A stretch of 64,000 bases of DNA from Helichrysum umbraculigerum (GCA_949592205.1 CATIUR010000001.1:75613059-75677058); one strand, 5' to 3'. Positions 45,390 to 57,417 are shown, counted from the first letter of the stretch. The notes: generated by a model from the sequence alone, not told the origin. Numbers and translations: made by a program.

Positions 45390-46697
45390 ATGGCCAAGAC
45401 TTCACTTCCTTCATACATTAAAGACTCAATTAAAGATGATGAGAAAAGGAAGCTTTATAGGAAATGGCTATCTCATGAGTTAGGAGTTAACAGATACATA
45501 GTATGGGAGGATTTGGCTAAGATTGGGTTAGCGACAGGATTTAGGGAGTTGATTGAATTTAAAGTGGGAAAACGACATCTTCGGGCATGGACTAGTTTGT
45601 TTGACTTAAAAGAGAAAGTTTATCAAGAACTTGTGGCAGAATTCATGGTTACCTTCAAGTTTGATAAATCGGTATCTAAATTGGACGATGCTTCGATGAT
45701 CAAGTTTATCTTTCAGGGAAAGAGTAGCAGCATGTCCTTAGCCACTTTTGCGGTTCATTTAGAGCTTTATAGTGAACATCAAGTGACCACCAAGTTCTTC
45801 CTCGACTCAGAGTGCAGTCCAAAACAGAGAGATCACACGGCTATTTGGTCTCAGTATGCATCAGGACAGTTTCATTCAAATGTCAAAGCTCGAGTTTTTC
45901 AGGATAGATATCACAATGTGCTTCATAATCTTCTTGCTTGTTGTATTCGAGGTAAAAGGAAGACAAAAGGAGCTGTTGGCCAGAAAGACTTGTTGATCAT
46001 CAAGAGTATCATTGAGAATGAGCATGTGAATGTTGCCTACTTGGTTGCTGATCGTCTTCTCACTGAATCTGCTTATTCTGAGTCTGAAACTGTTTACATG
46101 GGAGCTATCATTACAAAGCTAGTTAGAAAGATGGGGCTTTTGACTAGTGATGTGATTAGCAGATTGACAGAGATGGAGGGCAAGGAGTCGCAGCCATATG
46201 ATATGAACTACATGATAAAAGTTTGGATATTGGAAAAAGATCTGAATGGTGATATCCGCTGGAAAGATGGTCAGCTGATTCCGGGAGTTTCTATGAGACC
46301 TCCGAAGAGTAAGAGAGCTAGGATTGTGTTTAATGATAGCACGGTGCATAGGGAGCAAAGGAATGAGGTCCATCATGAACCTGAGACAGGAGAGACGTCA
46401 GTTCCTGATGTGAAGGTTCAGAGTACACCTGCTCCTCAGCCCAGAGTGCTTCACTGGGGAGATCCACCATCATCTGAGCTTTTCTATGGTATGCTACACA
46501 TGCTTCAGAAGAGACACACTATGGATACATACCTAGCTCATGAGTTTGGATTTCCTACACCAGCTCCACCGACTTGGATCTGCGGTCCACAGCCACCCGA
46601 CTTCACCACATCACCACTCCATACATTCACCATGACTCCATTCACCACCACCATACCCACCATCACATCACCTCACCCCACTACCGCTATCACACTT
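45390..46697 (+). pseudogene. H second ORF, Athila ORF1/env-like, first part (cut by F)
   Basis: ATG 45390 (MAKTSLPSYIKDS) immediately follows the predicted acceptor; the frame is open back to 45363. It contains VYQELVAEFMVTFKFD and MSLATFAVHLELY, collinear with the ORF of fragment I. The region near the F insertion is Pro/Thr/His-rich. F inserted at 46697 inside the ORF, so the present frame ends at TGA 46710-46712 in the F LTR. ATHILA ORF-1 type assignment is from recall; function unknown. Confidence 0.75.
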
Positions 46698-47092
46698 TGT
46701 GAAAACGTATGATCGTTGAAGCTCTAGACTTTTTAGGTCTAATCTAGGATATAATGATAACAATAAACGATAACAATGATAATATAAATGCAGCGGAATA
46801 ACAATAACATCAATGTTATCAACCAAATCCCTAATCTTATTAATTAATCAATAAGACGGATACCCTTTAGTATCGGGGTTACAAGAACCTTAGGGATAAC
46901 GAATTACTTTAGACGTCTACATTATGTGTGCACACTTTTTCCTACGTCCCTATGTCTCTTCATATAGTAGAGACATCTAGGGTTACAAGAAATCATAATT
47001 ATACTAGGAGACTAATAAAAATAAAACTATTCAACTTTAGTCCCTCAACTTTCGTCTTTTATTTTGTCTCATCAAATTAATAAATCCTAACA
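46698..47092 (-). repeat. F 3' LTR
   Basis: 395 bp, about two differences by eye from its partner. One of them changes the TATA-like sequence: minus strand TATATGAA here, TATATAAA in the other copy. Confidence 0.92.
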
Positions 47093-48041
47093 ATCTTCCC
47101 CTATTTGATGATGACAAAATATCGATCTTCTTGCACAAACTTCCCCTTAATTCTTGATTTCTTGTAATCATGTCATGCCATGTAATAAGTTGCAAATCTT
47201 GATCTTTAATTCTTCTTCCCCTTTTTGTCATAATCCAATAGGGGTCTTCATGAAGATAAGCAACTTTGAATCGTTACAACTACACTCTATATATTACACT
47301 ACTAATCCAACCTTCAAATGTCTCAAATTACCCACCATGATGCATCCTCAGAATAATGAATTTGAGCATTAGAAACTTACACTAGTAGTTGTAATATACA
47401 ACTAGCAGTAGTTGTAATATACAACTAGCAGTAGTAATAAAACATTTATCCCTCAAATTATGCATGAACATCTCCCGATGGTTAAACACTTTTTCAATAA
47501 GCTTCCCCTCAAATCAATATGTTAACCATCTCTTGAATCTCGAACTTTGCAGGCTCTATGTAATGATCACCAATGCAGAAAATAGAATATAACAAACTTA
47601 ATAAAGAAATTAAGTCTTCCAAACTTGTACCTTATATCTTGTACTATCCACGACGTCGAACTTATAATCCTATGTATAAGTAGACCGCAATCTCTTTGAC
47701 AAAAATCCTTATTCTCCATAATAAGACACCGAGCAACCCAAACTCTTCTAAGTGATAGCAAATGTGAGCATTGAGCATCATAAGTTTAATCTCACACGTT
47801 TGCTAGATTTGTCAAGTCTTCGTCGTCACCATACATACCAAACAAGTTATCTTCAAAGCTCTTCATCCACCACTTTGAGATATGATAAGATACAAACCTG
47901 TCAAACTCAACTACAATATCAAATAAACTATAATCAATCTTCTTCGTAATCACATCTTCTTCAAATAATCTTCAAAAACGAGCCATAAACTCAATACGAA
48001 TAAATTGTTATGAAAACAATTCCAATCGAGATCCAAAACCA

Positions 48042-48385
48042 TCAGTTGTACTAACAGTTATAACCAATTAAACTAACAGTGTTAACCGTTTTGTACTAAC
48101 AGTTGTAACTGTTATAACTAACAGTTTTAACTCACTTCATGAATTTCATAAACAGTGGAAACTTCCTTCAATTCCACGTCCAGAAACAGTGGTAACGTGC
48201 AACAAATTAAACGAACAGTGGTAACGACACCAACAAGTCACCCTAACAGTGGTAACATTCAAACACGTTCCCAAATAGTGATAATCTTCAACCAAGTCCA
48301 CTAACAGTGGAAATTAACTCCAACAAATTACCCAAACAGTGGTAAATCTGTGCTAGCAGTGGCAACGTTATGAGCAGTGGTAACT
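48042..48385. repeat. CAGTKNTAAC array in the F leader
   Basis: About fifteen copies of AACAGTTGTAAC, AACAGTTTTAAC and AACAGTGGTAAC, in the same orientation relative to the element as in the C LTR. It lies 600-950 bp inside the 5' LTR of F. The rest of the internal region (47106-48041 and 48386-48991) is AT-rich non-coding. Confidence 0.8.
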
Positions 48386-49005
48386 TCAGAATTATATATC
48401 TCCTTGACGACATATCTGATCAAGCTCAAATTTTTACACAAAGTCAATAAATGTTTCTTTAACCACATATCCAAAAATTAGGTCGATCCAACGGTTAATG
48501 AACATACAGCAATTAAATCAATACAGCTGCGCAAACGAAAACCACAAACATACTGCAGCAAATTCGAATTTTAATATCTCTATGTAGAAACATCCGATCA
48601 CAATGAAATTTTTACACGATGTATATAAGTATGTCTTCTATAACATATCCAAAAATCATAAACTTTCGTTGAATAACGAAGACATAGTGACCGTTTTACT
48701 TCTGCCATTCTGAAAAACCCTAAACTTTCAGCAACCAATTTCGACAATGAATATCTCTCAATCAATAGCGCAGATCAAAAATTCTGTCAGTAGGAATGTG
48801 CGCCTATATGTTAAGAACTTACAGTTTAAATTTCACGACGATCTAACGGTTAACGAATGAGATCCGGAATTTTTACCATGGCTGTGCAAAAAGTGACGAA
48901 TTACGAATTTTTCTTGCAATCTTCTAGGGTTTCTTCGATACGGCTTCTTTTATCTCGTACACCTTGTATATCCTAGATCACGAGCAACCTTGCTTTGATA
49001 CCAAT

Positions 49006-49400
49006 TGTGAAAACGTATGATCGTTGAAGCTCTAGACTTTTTAGGTCTAATCTAGGATATAATGATAACAATAAACGATAACAATGATAATATAAATGCA
49101 GCGGAATAACAATAACATCAATGTTATCAACCAAATCCCTAATCTTATTAATTAATCAATAAGATGGATACCCTTTAGTATCGGGGTTACAAGAACCTTA
49201 GGGATAACGAATTACTTTAGACGTCTACATTATGTGTGCACACTTTTTCCTACGTCCCTATGTCTCTTTATATAGTAGAGACATCTAGGGTTACAAGAAA
49301 TCATAATTATACTAGGAGACTAATAAAAATAAAACTATTCAACTTTAGTCCCTCAACTTTCGTCTTTTATTTTGTCTCATCAAATTAATAAATCCTAACA
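49006..49400 (-). repeat. F 5' LTR
   Basis: 395 bp, TATATAAAGAGA on the minus strand near 49267-49278. Followed by the CACTT duplication. Confidence 0.92.
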
Positions 49401-49405
49401 CACTT

Positions 49406-50036
49406 ACTACCACCACAGGGATTCCACCTAGGGCTCGCCGATCTTCATGTATACCCACACCTGAGCCGGTATTCTCTGTTCACACCACCACCACACGTGA
49501 GCCGCATGATCCACAGATTATCCTAGAGCCATCTTCACGGGTTGTCACCCGTCCGCGACCAGCCGAGTCTGCTGCATCAGATACAGATACATCTTTAGAG
49601 ACAGATTCACCGCAGTCAGGGCATGGTTTGGATATTCAGATGGAGCCAGTACATGAGCACGAGGAGGATCAGACACGAGCAGATACAGGAGCAGATGCAG
49701 ACAGACTATGTGCCAGCCTTCACTACTGGACCTACAGCTTCTGGATTGACAGGGTTACTTGACACCACCCCTGTTCCATCCTCAGATTTGCCACCGGTTC
49801 ACTTGGCACAGGTTCTGCGTGACTTCCCTCTCGGATCAGCTGACATAGGAGATATGGGCCTTGATTCGAACTTCCATTTGTATCCACAACATCCAGAGCA
49901 GCAGCAGGCCACATCATCGGGGTCAGTATCCCGCATGGCGTCGAGTGGACAGCACTCCGTCACCCAGCAGGCAGCAGGCAGCTCTCTTCCTACTCTCCAT
50001 GAGTCACCACCGGATCAGGATCCTCCTCTTCCTTGA
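49406..50036 (+). pseudogene. H second ORF, C-terminal part (right of F)
   Basis: The frame of 45390 continues here (TTTGIPPRARRSS) to about 49690. It then shifts: the frame 49623-50036 carries the rest (QTDYVPAFTTGPTASGLTG ... DPPLP) to a stop at 50034-50036. A one-base indel near 49690 is the simple explanation. The region is acidic, then Pro/Gln/Ser-rich, as in the C-terminus of the ORF of I. Confidence 0.65.
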
Positions 50037-52229
50037 TTCCACTTATCTATCACTCTTTATCTTATTATTACTTATGTTGGATGACTGTACTATTACTTGA
50101 TATTTTGGATGACTGTATCAGTATTGTGATTCGGCGGATATATTTTAGGACCAACCAATGATTTGGTTGGATTTATCTGCTTTATTTATCGTATTATCTT
50201 AGTTTATTTACTAATGTTATGTTTATTTTGATTTTGAATAAAGAAAAATGCGAATAAAATTGAAGTTCTCCGAGGATATATAAGACGATGCGCAAATCAC
50301 GCAAGATTCGGGTTGAACGACGCTAGATTTTCCAACTGATGTCTACACGCCCAAATCTATCAAACAACCGTCTCATTCTATCTTAGGGGAGTTTTTCGTT
50401 CTTTTCCCTAGTGGTTATTAAATATCATAATATATCTATACTGTTGTCCTTTATGCTTAATTCTTAAGTGTGGGATTATAAAATCCCATAAATCAAATCA
50501 ACTTAGAAACAAAGTTCCAAAATATAATCAAGTTTTAAGTGTGGGATTCTTCTCCAAAGAAGAATTTTAGGCTTAGTTTGTGAACATTAGGGACAATGTT
50601 CCTCTAAGTGTGTGATACACGGTATGATATACCGTATTTTGGCTTTGATTGCTTGTCCAAAGTAAGCTACAAATAAAAATAAGCTTAAAACCCATTAAGC
50701 TTAAATTTTTCATCAAAACCTCATTTCTGCTAAAATTTTTAAAATTTTTTTGACTTAAAATATTTTTTTGCGAAAGGTTATTTGTCAGAAATTAAATAAA
50801 TTGCTTTGGAAAGTAAGATAAGTTAGAATACGAATTCCTTAGAAATGAAATATTAATCCATGAGCATCGCACGGCTAGGCACATACACCCCCTTTTGCAG
50901 TGAGGTACTTGAGCCCAATAAGCATTCATCTTTAATGCTTCACTTTCGATTGATGTCTGTGCCGATGCTTTTGCTTTGAATTAGAACTTGCTCTTGGTAT
51001 ACATTTCGAGACCACACCGATGAGCGTCGTACGCGGTGTAGGAGCAATCACATGACCTTGACATTCCCTATGATTAACCCCTTTTTTTCTTTAAAACCAT
51101 TTTTTCAAGCCCAAAACCCTTCCAACACTCATTTTAAGTGTTGATGATCCGCTTAGAAAACCCTTTTGAGCCTTAGCCTTTTCGTTTCATTAAAACCCAA
51201 ATTTTCAACCTATTCACTTCCACACCCACCAAATCTTATCTTAGAAATTTTTAAATTTTTGAAAAACCCTATTTAGATATTCTTTTTGCTTTCACTCAAA
51301 ATTCACAAAACTCGTGTTTACTCAAAACTCCTCGTGTGCGTTTCTATGATCAATACTCAAAAATTGAGAGTCTTGTGGTGTGAAAAATTGGCACCAGGTA
51401 AATTCGAAATTGTCAAAAGTGCGAAAAATGAAAGTCAGAAAAGATCTCAAAAAAAGGGGGACAGTGAATAAATTTGAAAATTCCTTAGAAATTCCTTGGC
51501 AAATAAATTCTAAGCCAAAAATATAGAAAAATAGAAAAGAAAAGAAAAGAAAAAAAAATGTAATAAAGCTAAGTGCTTCGAATTCTCCCGAAACTCTGTT
51601 CTCTTAAAATTTCAAAAATCTTCCGTGTGTTCTCAAGAGATAGAAGTCAAAATAGCTATCTCGCTCCCTTATCGTTATCCGTTTCCGTTTTCATCAAAAA
51701 GTTTATCTAAATAAAATTTTTCATAAGTTTAAAAAAATGCCTAAGATAAGCAAAACCCTTTTTATTTTAAACCAATTTCCTTTCTATACCATTCCCTTTA
51801 ACCCTCACCAAACATTACAACCCATTTGGATGTCCTGAGATGATTAGCACCGTTCTCATCGAAGTGGTGGAGATCCGATTCTCGATCAAGCCTATGACGA
51901 GAAGCAAATGCATGACTGGCTTTATGAGCGATTTCGTTTGTTTAGAATGATAGGTAACCCGAAACACTTCTGAGTGAATTGAGTGACCACCTAGTGAGAT
52001 CGCCTAGTCATGTACAATATCCATCGAGAATTGTGAAAGTATGCCAGGGCTAACATTTCAAATCTAAGGGGTGACTGTTCTAATGATGCTTGCTTTCTGA
52101 AAAGATTTATCCAATGGCTGACAAATGACTAATCTCAAAGTATTTTATGTCAAAAGCCTAAAACTATTATTTTCAAAAACTCGTAGCAGGTGAGAATTTT
52201 CAAGTTTGCTTGAGGACAAACAAAGTTCT
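50037..52229 (+). other. H 3' non-coding region
   Basis: About 2.2 kb without a credible gene. Three TAAGTGTGGGAT-like copies lie at about 50465, 50536 and 50604 (the last reads GTGTGTGAT). A block at 50870-51060 is homologous to 5720-5900 of I. An AAAAG-rich simple repeat is at 51530-51560. Confidence 0.75.
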
Positions 52230-52243
52230 AAGTGTGGGATATT
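52230..52243 (+). promoter_or_regulatory. H polypurine-tract region
   Basis: AAGTGTGGGATATT abuts the TGATAACACG start of the 3' LTR; J has the same arrangement (AAGTGTGGGGATATT). Confidence 0.75.
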
Positions 52244-52631
52244 TGATAACACGTAAAAAGTCATGTTTTTACTTATGTTATTTCCCGCATTTTAGACTCA
52301 AAGTTAGCAAAACCACACCAACAATGTCAAATATTATGATATTTTGTTAACTAAGTCAAAACGGAAGTGATATTTATAAAACCATTGAAAATGTTACGAA
52401 AAATGTGAAAAACGGAGCATAAACGATCAACGAATCTTTAGTTCACGCGTTTCAATACTTTTTGAGCTCTGCTTGGAATTATGACCTCTAACTTATGTCA
52501 TTCTGTTCCTTAGGAAATTACGAACGCGTGGATATAAAGATCGCTGAAAACGGACGCACGGTGAAGAAGTTACGGCCGAACGAAGATTCAAGGCAACCGA
52601 AGATCAGAATACGGGAGAGAAAGCCGGATAC
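52244..52631 (+). repeat. H 3' LTR, first part (before E)
   Basis: Matches 39314-39702 with scattered substitutions. E inserted at 52631 within the CCGTATACGG array, duplicating GATAC. Confidence 0.9.
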
Positions 52632-53370
52632 TGTAACACCTGGTCAAAAAGTCAACTTGCGCGTCTAATTTAAACTTTTTATAATTGTATTATTATATAC
52701 AATTATAACTCAGCGAGCGAAAACTTTACATTTTATATAATGAATAGTGATTATGTAATAATCACAAATAAATCCATTTGAAGTCACGTTATATTCTTAA
52801 ATCGAGTAAAACAAATTTTGATTTAATTAATTATTAACCGGAAGAACGGAAATAGAAATTTAAAAATATTAAATTTATATATATTATTCGGGTACAAAAT
52901 ACGGGTATTTTACACTGCAAAATAGGAATGAAGTGGGGGAAACTCCTCCCCTCTCTCTTTGGATCAGCCACCCAACCCCCCCAAACCCCTCCCTCATTCT
53001 TTCATTTCTTTCATTTCATTTCACACACCTCACCTAAAACTCTCTCTAAAAATTTTACCCAATTTCGGATCTTCAAATCGACCCACGAAAATTTACATTT
53101 TCGGAATCACCAACAAGAGAGGAGCAACATTAACAAAGGCCACACCTTCGTTTTCTTCCTCGTTTGGCCTCGATTCGCAATTGTAAGAAATTTCTAAATC
53201 TTTAGATCTAATCATTTTGGGGTAATGTTTGGGTGTAATAATGCTTACACAACTTAGTTATAACCTAAACAACAAAGAAAACATGATTTTACAGCTTGAA
53301 AATACGTTAGATTTGCGATTTTGATCGGAAAAACGCGACAGCCGCGAGTTTCTGGGCTGGTGTTCATCCA

Positions 53371-53645
53371 TGCGACACAACGCTTGTGTCGCATGTTGTG
53401 TCGCAAAATTCCATTTGTGTCGTATCTTATGTCGCATAAACTACCCATGCGACACAACGCTTGTGTCGTACTCTATGTCGCACCTTGTGTCGTATTTCCA
53501 TACGACACAACCCTTATGTCGCTATTGGTTTAGCATCGCAAGCTTTTGCGACACAACCACTGTGTCGCAGAGCTCTTGTGTCGCACTCCATGCGACACAA
53601 CCCTTGTGTCGCATGACACGTTTTTGTGTCGCATGTTATGTCGCA
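53371..53645. repeat. 21-bp palindrome array in the E 5' LTR
   Basis: Units (G/A)CGACAC-N7-(G/A)TGTCG(C/T) have centres aacgctt (twice), aaccctt (twice) and aaccact, each 21 bp, plus single GTGTCGCA half-sites. The copy in the 3' LTR is at 59652-59926. Confidence 0.9.
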
Positions 53646-53797
53646 GAAAACAGAAAGTTTAAAAACTCACATTTCCACTAAGTGTCGAGACCCTAAATTT
53701 TATCACTTGATTTCACCCAATTTCAAGTCCAGATGCGTTTTTCCTTAAAGCAATATAGTAGAAATAAAAATTTTCCAAGCTGACCTGGCAGCTCGAC

Positions 53798-53890
53798 CCC
53801 AGCCAGGGGCTCTGCCCCTTGGACCCCGCCAGGGGCTGCCGCCCCTTGGACCCCGCTAACCAGGGGCGCTGCCCCCGGACCCCCGTACAC
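53798..53890. repeat. GC-rich hairpin cluster in the E LTR
   Basis: Three diverged copies of CCAGGGGC-tgcc-GCCCCTTGGACCCC-like sequence, each self-complementary (GGGGC/GCCCC), in otherwise AT-rich DNA. Repeated at 60079-60171. Confidence 0.85.
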
Positions 53891-55746
53891 CATTCCCAGA
53901 CTTCAACAACAAATGCATACATGAACAACTCGCTTAGACAAACTGATTTGTCTCATACTTATATAACCTCACGTGTTTAGGACCCTAGAAGGTTACCATT
54001 CGGACGTCGCGCGTATCATCGTATCGCTAACAACTCACAGGTGAGTTTCATAGCCCCACTCTTTCAACTGTTTTACTGTTTTCGGGGTGAAACACATGCT
54101 CAATAACTGCTTTTGAATTATATTAATAATCTTTTATAATTCACAATTATCTTTATTACTGCATGTAATACGAAATGTGTAATACTTAGGAATTACACCC
54201 TTAACATTGTTTTAGAACAATACCAGTGCCCAACCTAGATAGGTTGCAGTTACACCCTGTTAGATTATTGGAAAACGAATACCAACGCATAACTGATGTA
54301 GTTATCACAATCTTTTTGCTATATTGTCACGGGACAATATCATTGAATATATTAGAACTAGTTAGTTCTACTTACACTAGACAACATATATACTATTACT
54401 AGTTTTTGTTATTCTTTAGGAACTAAAACTGTCGATACTCCCCGTTATAACTAGAACGGGAACTGGACTTAGGTGAACATTTCCCTGAGACTCCGATACA
54501 TATACTTGCTAGGCTTTAGGCTAGGAGTATACAATATTATCATACATTAATACAGATTCCGCATATCAATACAACTCAACTGGTGACGACTCTGGCTCAG
54601 GATGTAATCCAACCAGGGATGGTCCCCCGGCTCAGGATGTAATCCAACCGTGTGGGGGTGTCACCTGATGAATATCTACATACAATTATACGATCTACTC
54701 AGTCGGGCAGTCGTGGTACTGCTGACTTAAACATTATTTGCAAAAACAACGCCAGAATGGCACTCTCATATTTTCACTCATGACTAGCTATCATGACGAT
54801 GCCACGGTAAAGTGGGCACAAAACGATGCCACGGTATTGCAGTGGGCACAAGTACGATATCGCGGTAAAGCGATACACTCGATGTGGCACGGGCTTATGC
54901 GCCGTGATCCGCACTTACCTACAATCAATGGATCAGCGAGTTATACTCGGGGTTCACAAGAAGAACGGGTCGGTGGAGTTTCCACGCGAGGCCGTTAGCT
55001 TACTTCAATCAGATGGTTGCTGCTTGCACCATATTTCACATAATCAATATAGATCTGCGGATCTACAATCAGATGGTTGCTGCTTGCATCATAATTCACA
55101 AAATCCAACATAGTTCTGCGGAACTACAATTATTTGTTATATTACTACGCAGCCATACAAGTACTCAATGGTTATAAGGCATGTATTGCCTCACGTTATA
55201 GACACAACTACTACCTGATAGGTATTCAAGGCATGGATTGCCAAACATATATATGTACTTAGGTACATGACTCGAACACTTAGATATGAGATACCTCGAT
55301 TTGACGTGTACACATTTGGTGCTGCAAAACTTCAAAATAAAACGTATCAAGATGACTGAAATTGAAACTACTTTTCAAAACTTACAGGGTTTTATTATAT
55401 CATGATTTCAACTAACAAACCTATGAACTCACCAGCTTTATAGCTAACCTGTTTTAGCATGTGTTCTCAGGTGCCCAGCAGGATTAGGATTTCTACAAGA
55501 TTATGCTAGCTCGAGTCGCATGATTTCAAACATTTGGGACAACTCTGCATTTACTTTTATATTCTCAAATTATGTATTTGAAATTCCTATTAAACTTATA
55601 ACGTTGTAAACGTTCTATTTGGTAAATGTATAATTATTTCCAAACGTCTCATTTAGAGTCGTTCATTATGTACCTTATGTTGTGTAATTTGATTTAGTAA
55701 CACCCGACCCGACAGCTTCCGCAAACCGAAATTTGAGGGTGTTACA

Positions 55747-56010
55747 GATTGGTATCAGAGCCTAAGGTTGTAGTGAACTAGGTTGCATTTAGTGGGCCTA
55801 GACTATGACCGTTAGGCAGTATTCCTCGTTAGGTATGACCGGTTCAGGGATCTCATCATACGAGTTTAATTTAACATAGCGTAGCTAACTATGTACAATT
55901 AAATAAAGATGATGCGATATCTGAAAGGGGTTATACTGAATTGGGAATGCGTAGTTGACTCTGATTGTTATGTGCTAGACATCCTAGGCTATTATATGTA
56001 CTGTAGGTAT
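55747..56010 (+). promoter_or_regulatory. E primer-binding site and conserved leader
   Basis: The initiator-Met site begins at 55750. The next 250 bp closely match 24963-25246 of B, although flanking sequence differs. Confidence 0.75.
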
Positions 56011-56489
56011 GTATGAATAGGCCTTACATGGGTAATACTTTTACGTACTTATATATATATATATTGAGTATATATATACAATCAATTCCACTGAACCAAT
56101 ACATACTCGCGAAGAGGCACATCGCCGTCTTCCTAACTATCACGACTCGACACTTTTCTCCGTATACACGCATAGGAGAATATCACAATTATCACTGAGC
56201 CTCGGGAAGGAGGTACAAACGTTATCAATGGGAATGGAAACCCGCACATGCTAAACCTTCACGAAACTTAAAACGAACTGATAACTTTTAAATCCTGACC
56301 ATATGGATTACAATTGGATTAGTGTTGATTAAGTCCGCAACAAAATTATCTCGAATCACAACTTGATCACGTAGATCAACAAATTCAATCATGCGGTATT
56401 TTGACCCCTACATTTTTGCCTTTGTGCTACAACTGAGAAATTCGAACTTCAAACACATTTTCGCCTTGGGGCTACAAATCAAACAACAC

Positions 56490-57075
56490 ATGGCACGTAG
56501 TGCTACGATTTCAAGGTATGTTGATACCACAACTTGAGCACGTTAGTGCAACCTTCACAGTACGTCGATACTACAATCATGGCATGTTGATGCCACACTC
56601 ATAGTACATGGGTACTACAATTTCAATGCCGCGGGCCATTCATTACAGCACGTGGTGCTGCGTTTCATGGTACTTTGGTACTACAATTACAAAACGTTAG
56701 TATTTCAATTACTGTGCTGATAGCACTGCATTATAGCACTAGGTGCTACTTCAATTATACATGTAGACTTGTTATAGTCGCATGTACGACTTACATATAT
56801 ATACATATACACTTACTTAACTGGGCACGAGGTGCCACACCTGACTTTTATTATGAACGTATACTGGTATAGGTACGTGTACGCCATATATGTATATACG
56901 ACCAAATAAGCATGTAATGCTTTAATCAATAAATACACAATGATGTCACCACACACATGGGTTGTGTTTGTGGACCCCATTTCAACATCCCACTTGACAC
57001 TGTAGGTGTCACACTCACCGGCATGAATGGCCGTATGTTATATTAGTGCTACACTGTAGTCTGTAGGACTACCCA
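56490..57075. repeat. Hairpin array with varying stems in the E leader
   Basis: Perfect hairpins include GGTAT-gttg-ATACC (56515-56528), GGCAT-gttg-ATGCC (56581-56594), AGTAC-atgg-GTACT (56603-56616), CAGCAC-gtg-GTGCTG (56646-56660), GTGCT-gat-AGCAC (56714-56726), TAGCAC-tag-GTGCTA (56734-56748), AGTCG-catgta-CGACT (56776-56791), GGCAC-gag-GTGCC (56824-56836), AAGCAT-gta-ATGCTT (56908-56922), TGACAC-tgtag-GTGTCA (56996-57012) and GTAGTC-tgtag-GACTAC (57057-57073). ACAA often follows a unit. 56011-56489 and 57076-57417 are non-coding without obvious structure. Confidence 0.75.
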
Positions 57076-57417
57076 CAACAATATAGTCTTAGCTGGTTAC
57101 AACGAAAACACAATTTGGTTGTCATTACAACTACACATTGGGAATACAAGCTACTTAATGACAACACTCGGAAAAACGTGAGGTTCGAGACAACTTAACT
57201 AAGGTTAACTCAGCACAGTTACTGAAACTGTTGCATCAAAGTCACAAAAGGCCAGAAATAGGTCTGCCACCTACAATATCGAAAACTTCAACATCAAGGA
57301 TCTTAGGATCCAGTGCTACTCATTTAAGAACTCAAGTGAACTATTTATGTCACTGTAATAACCTTAATCTTTGAATAAAGATCTCACACTTTGTCGTTTT
57401 CTTCTTGTTTAAGAATC

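Larger units (their letters stand above)
46698..49400 (-). mobile_element. Element F: short non-coding Copia-type LTR retrotransposon
   Basis: 395-bp LTRs (46698-47092 and 49006-49400) begin TGTGAAAACG and end AATCCTAACA. They are flanked by CACTT (46693-46697 and 49401-49405). The minus-strand primer site TGGTATCAAAGC (48992-49003) differs by one base from the usual one; the purine tract lies at 47093-47105. The internal 1.9 kb has no significant ORF, so it is non-autonomous. A motif array resembling that of C suggests a SIRE-like partner. Confidence 0.92.
53183..55470 (+). other. Predicted two-intron leader in the E LTR
   Basis: Donor CAATT|GTAAGA at 53182/53183 with acceptor CACGTGTTTAG|G ending 53980; donor CACAG|GTGAGT at 54040/54041 with acceptor GTGTTCTCAG|GT ending 55470, preceded by CTAAC (possible branch site) at 55445-55449. 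The middle exon would be 60 nt. Confidence 0.45.
52632..55746 (+). repeat. E 5' LTR
   Basis: 3115 bp. Contains a CT-rich leader (about 52980-53045), a palindrome array (53371-53645), a GC-rich cluster (53798-53890), tandem pairs (54590-54650 and 55012-55130), short hairpins (55050-55275), and a terminal hairpin from GTAACACCC (55697) to the LTR end with CTTCCGCAAA in the loop. Its small ORFs recur in the 3' LTR only because the sequence does. Confidence 0.95.

Noticed and set aside
46698..49400. F as a DNA transposon or MITE
   Set aside because: It has direct 395-bp LTRs with TG...CA ends, a tRNA-Met-like primer site, a purine tract and a 5-bp duplication.
53371..53645. CRISPR-like look of the regularly spaced palindromes
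   Set aside because: Spacers are 7 nt or irregular, repeats are imperfect half-sites, no cas genes, and the arrays lie inside plant LTRs.
53370..53681. ORFs rich in repeated Cys-Arg across the GTGTCGC arrays in A and E
   Set aside because: They arise from reading the palindrome repeats; the same strings appear on both strands and in both LTR copies.
54738..55113. Small ORFs in the E LTR duplicated at 61019-61394
   Set aside because: Duplicated only because the LTRs are near-identical; they overlap in different frames and consist of tandem repeats.
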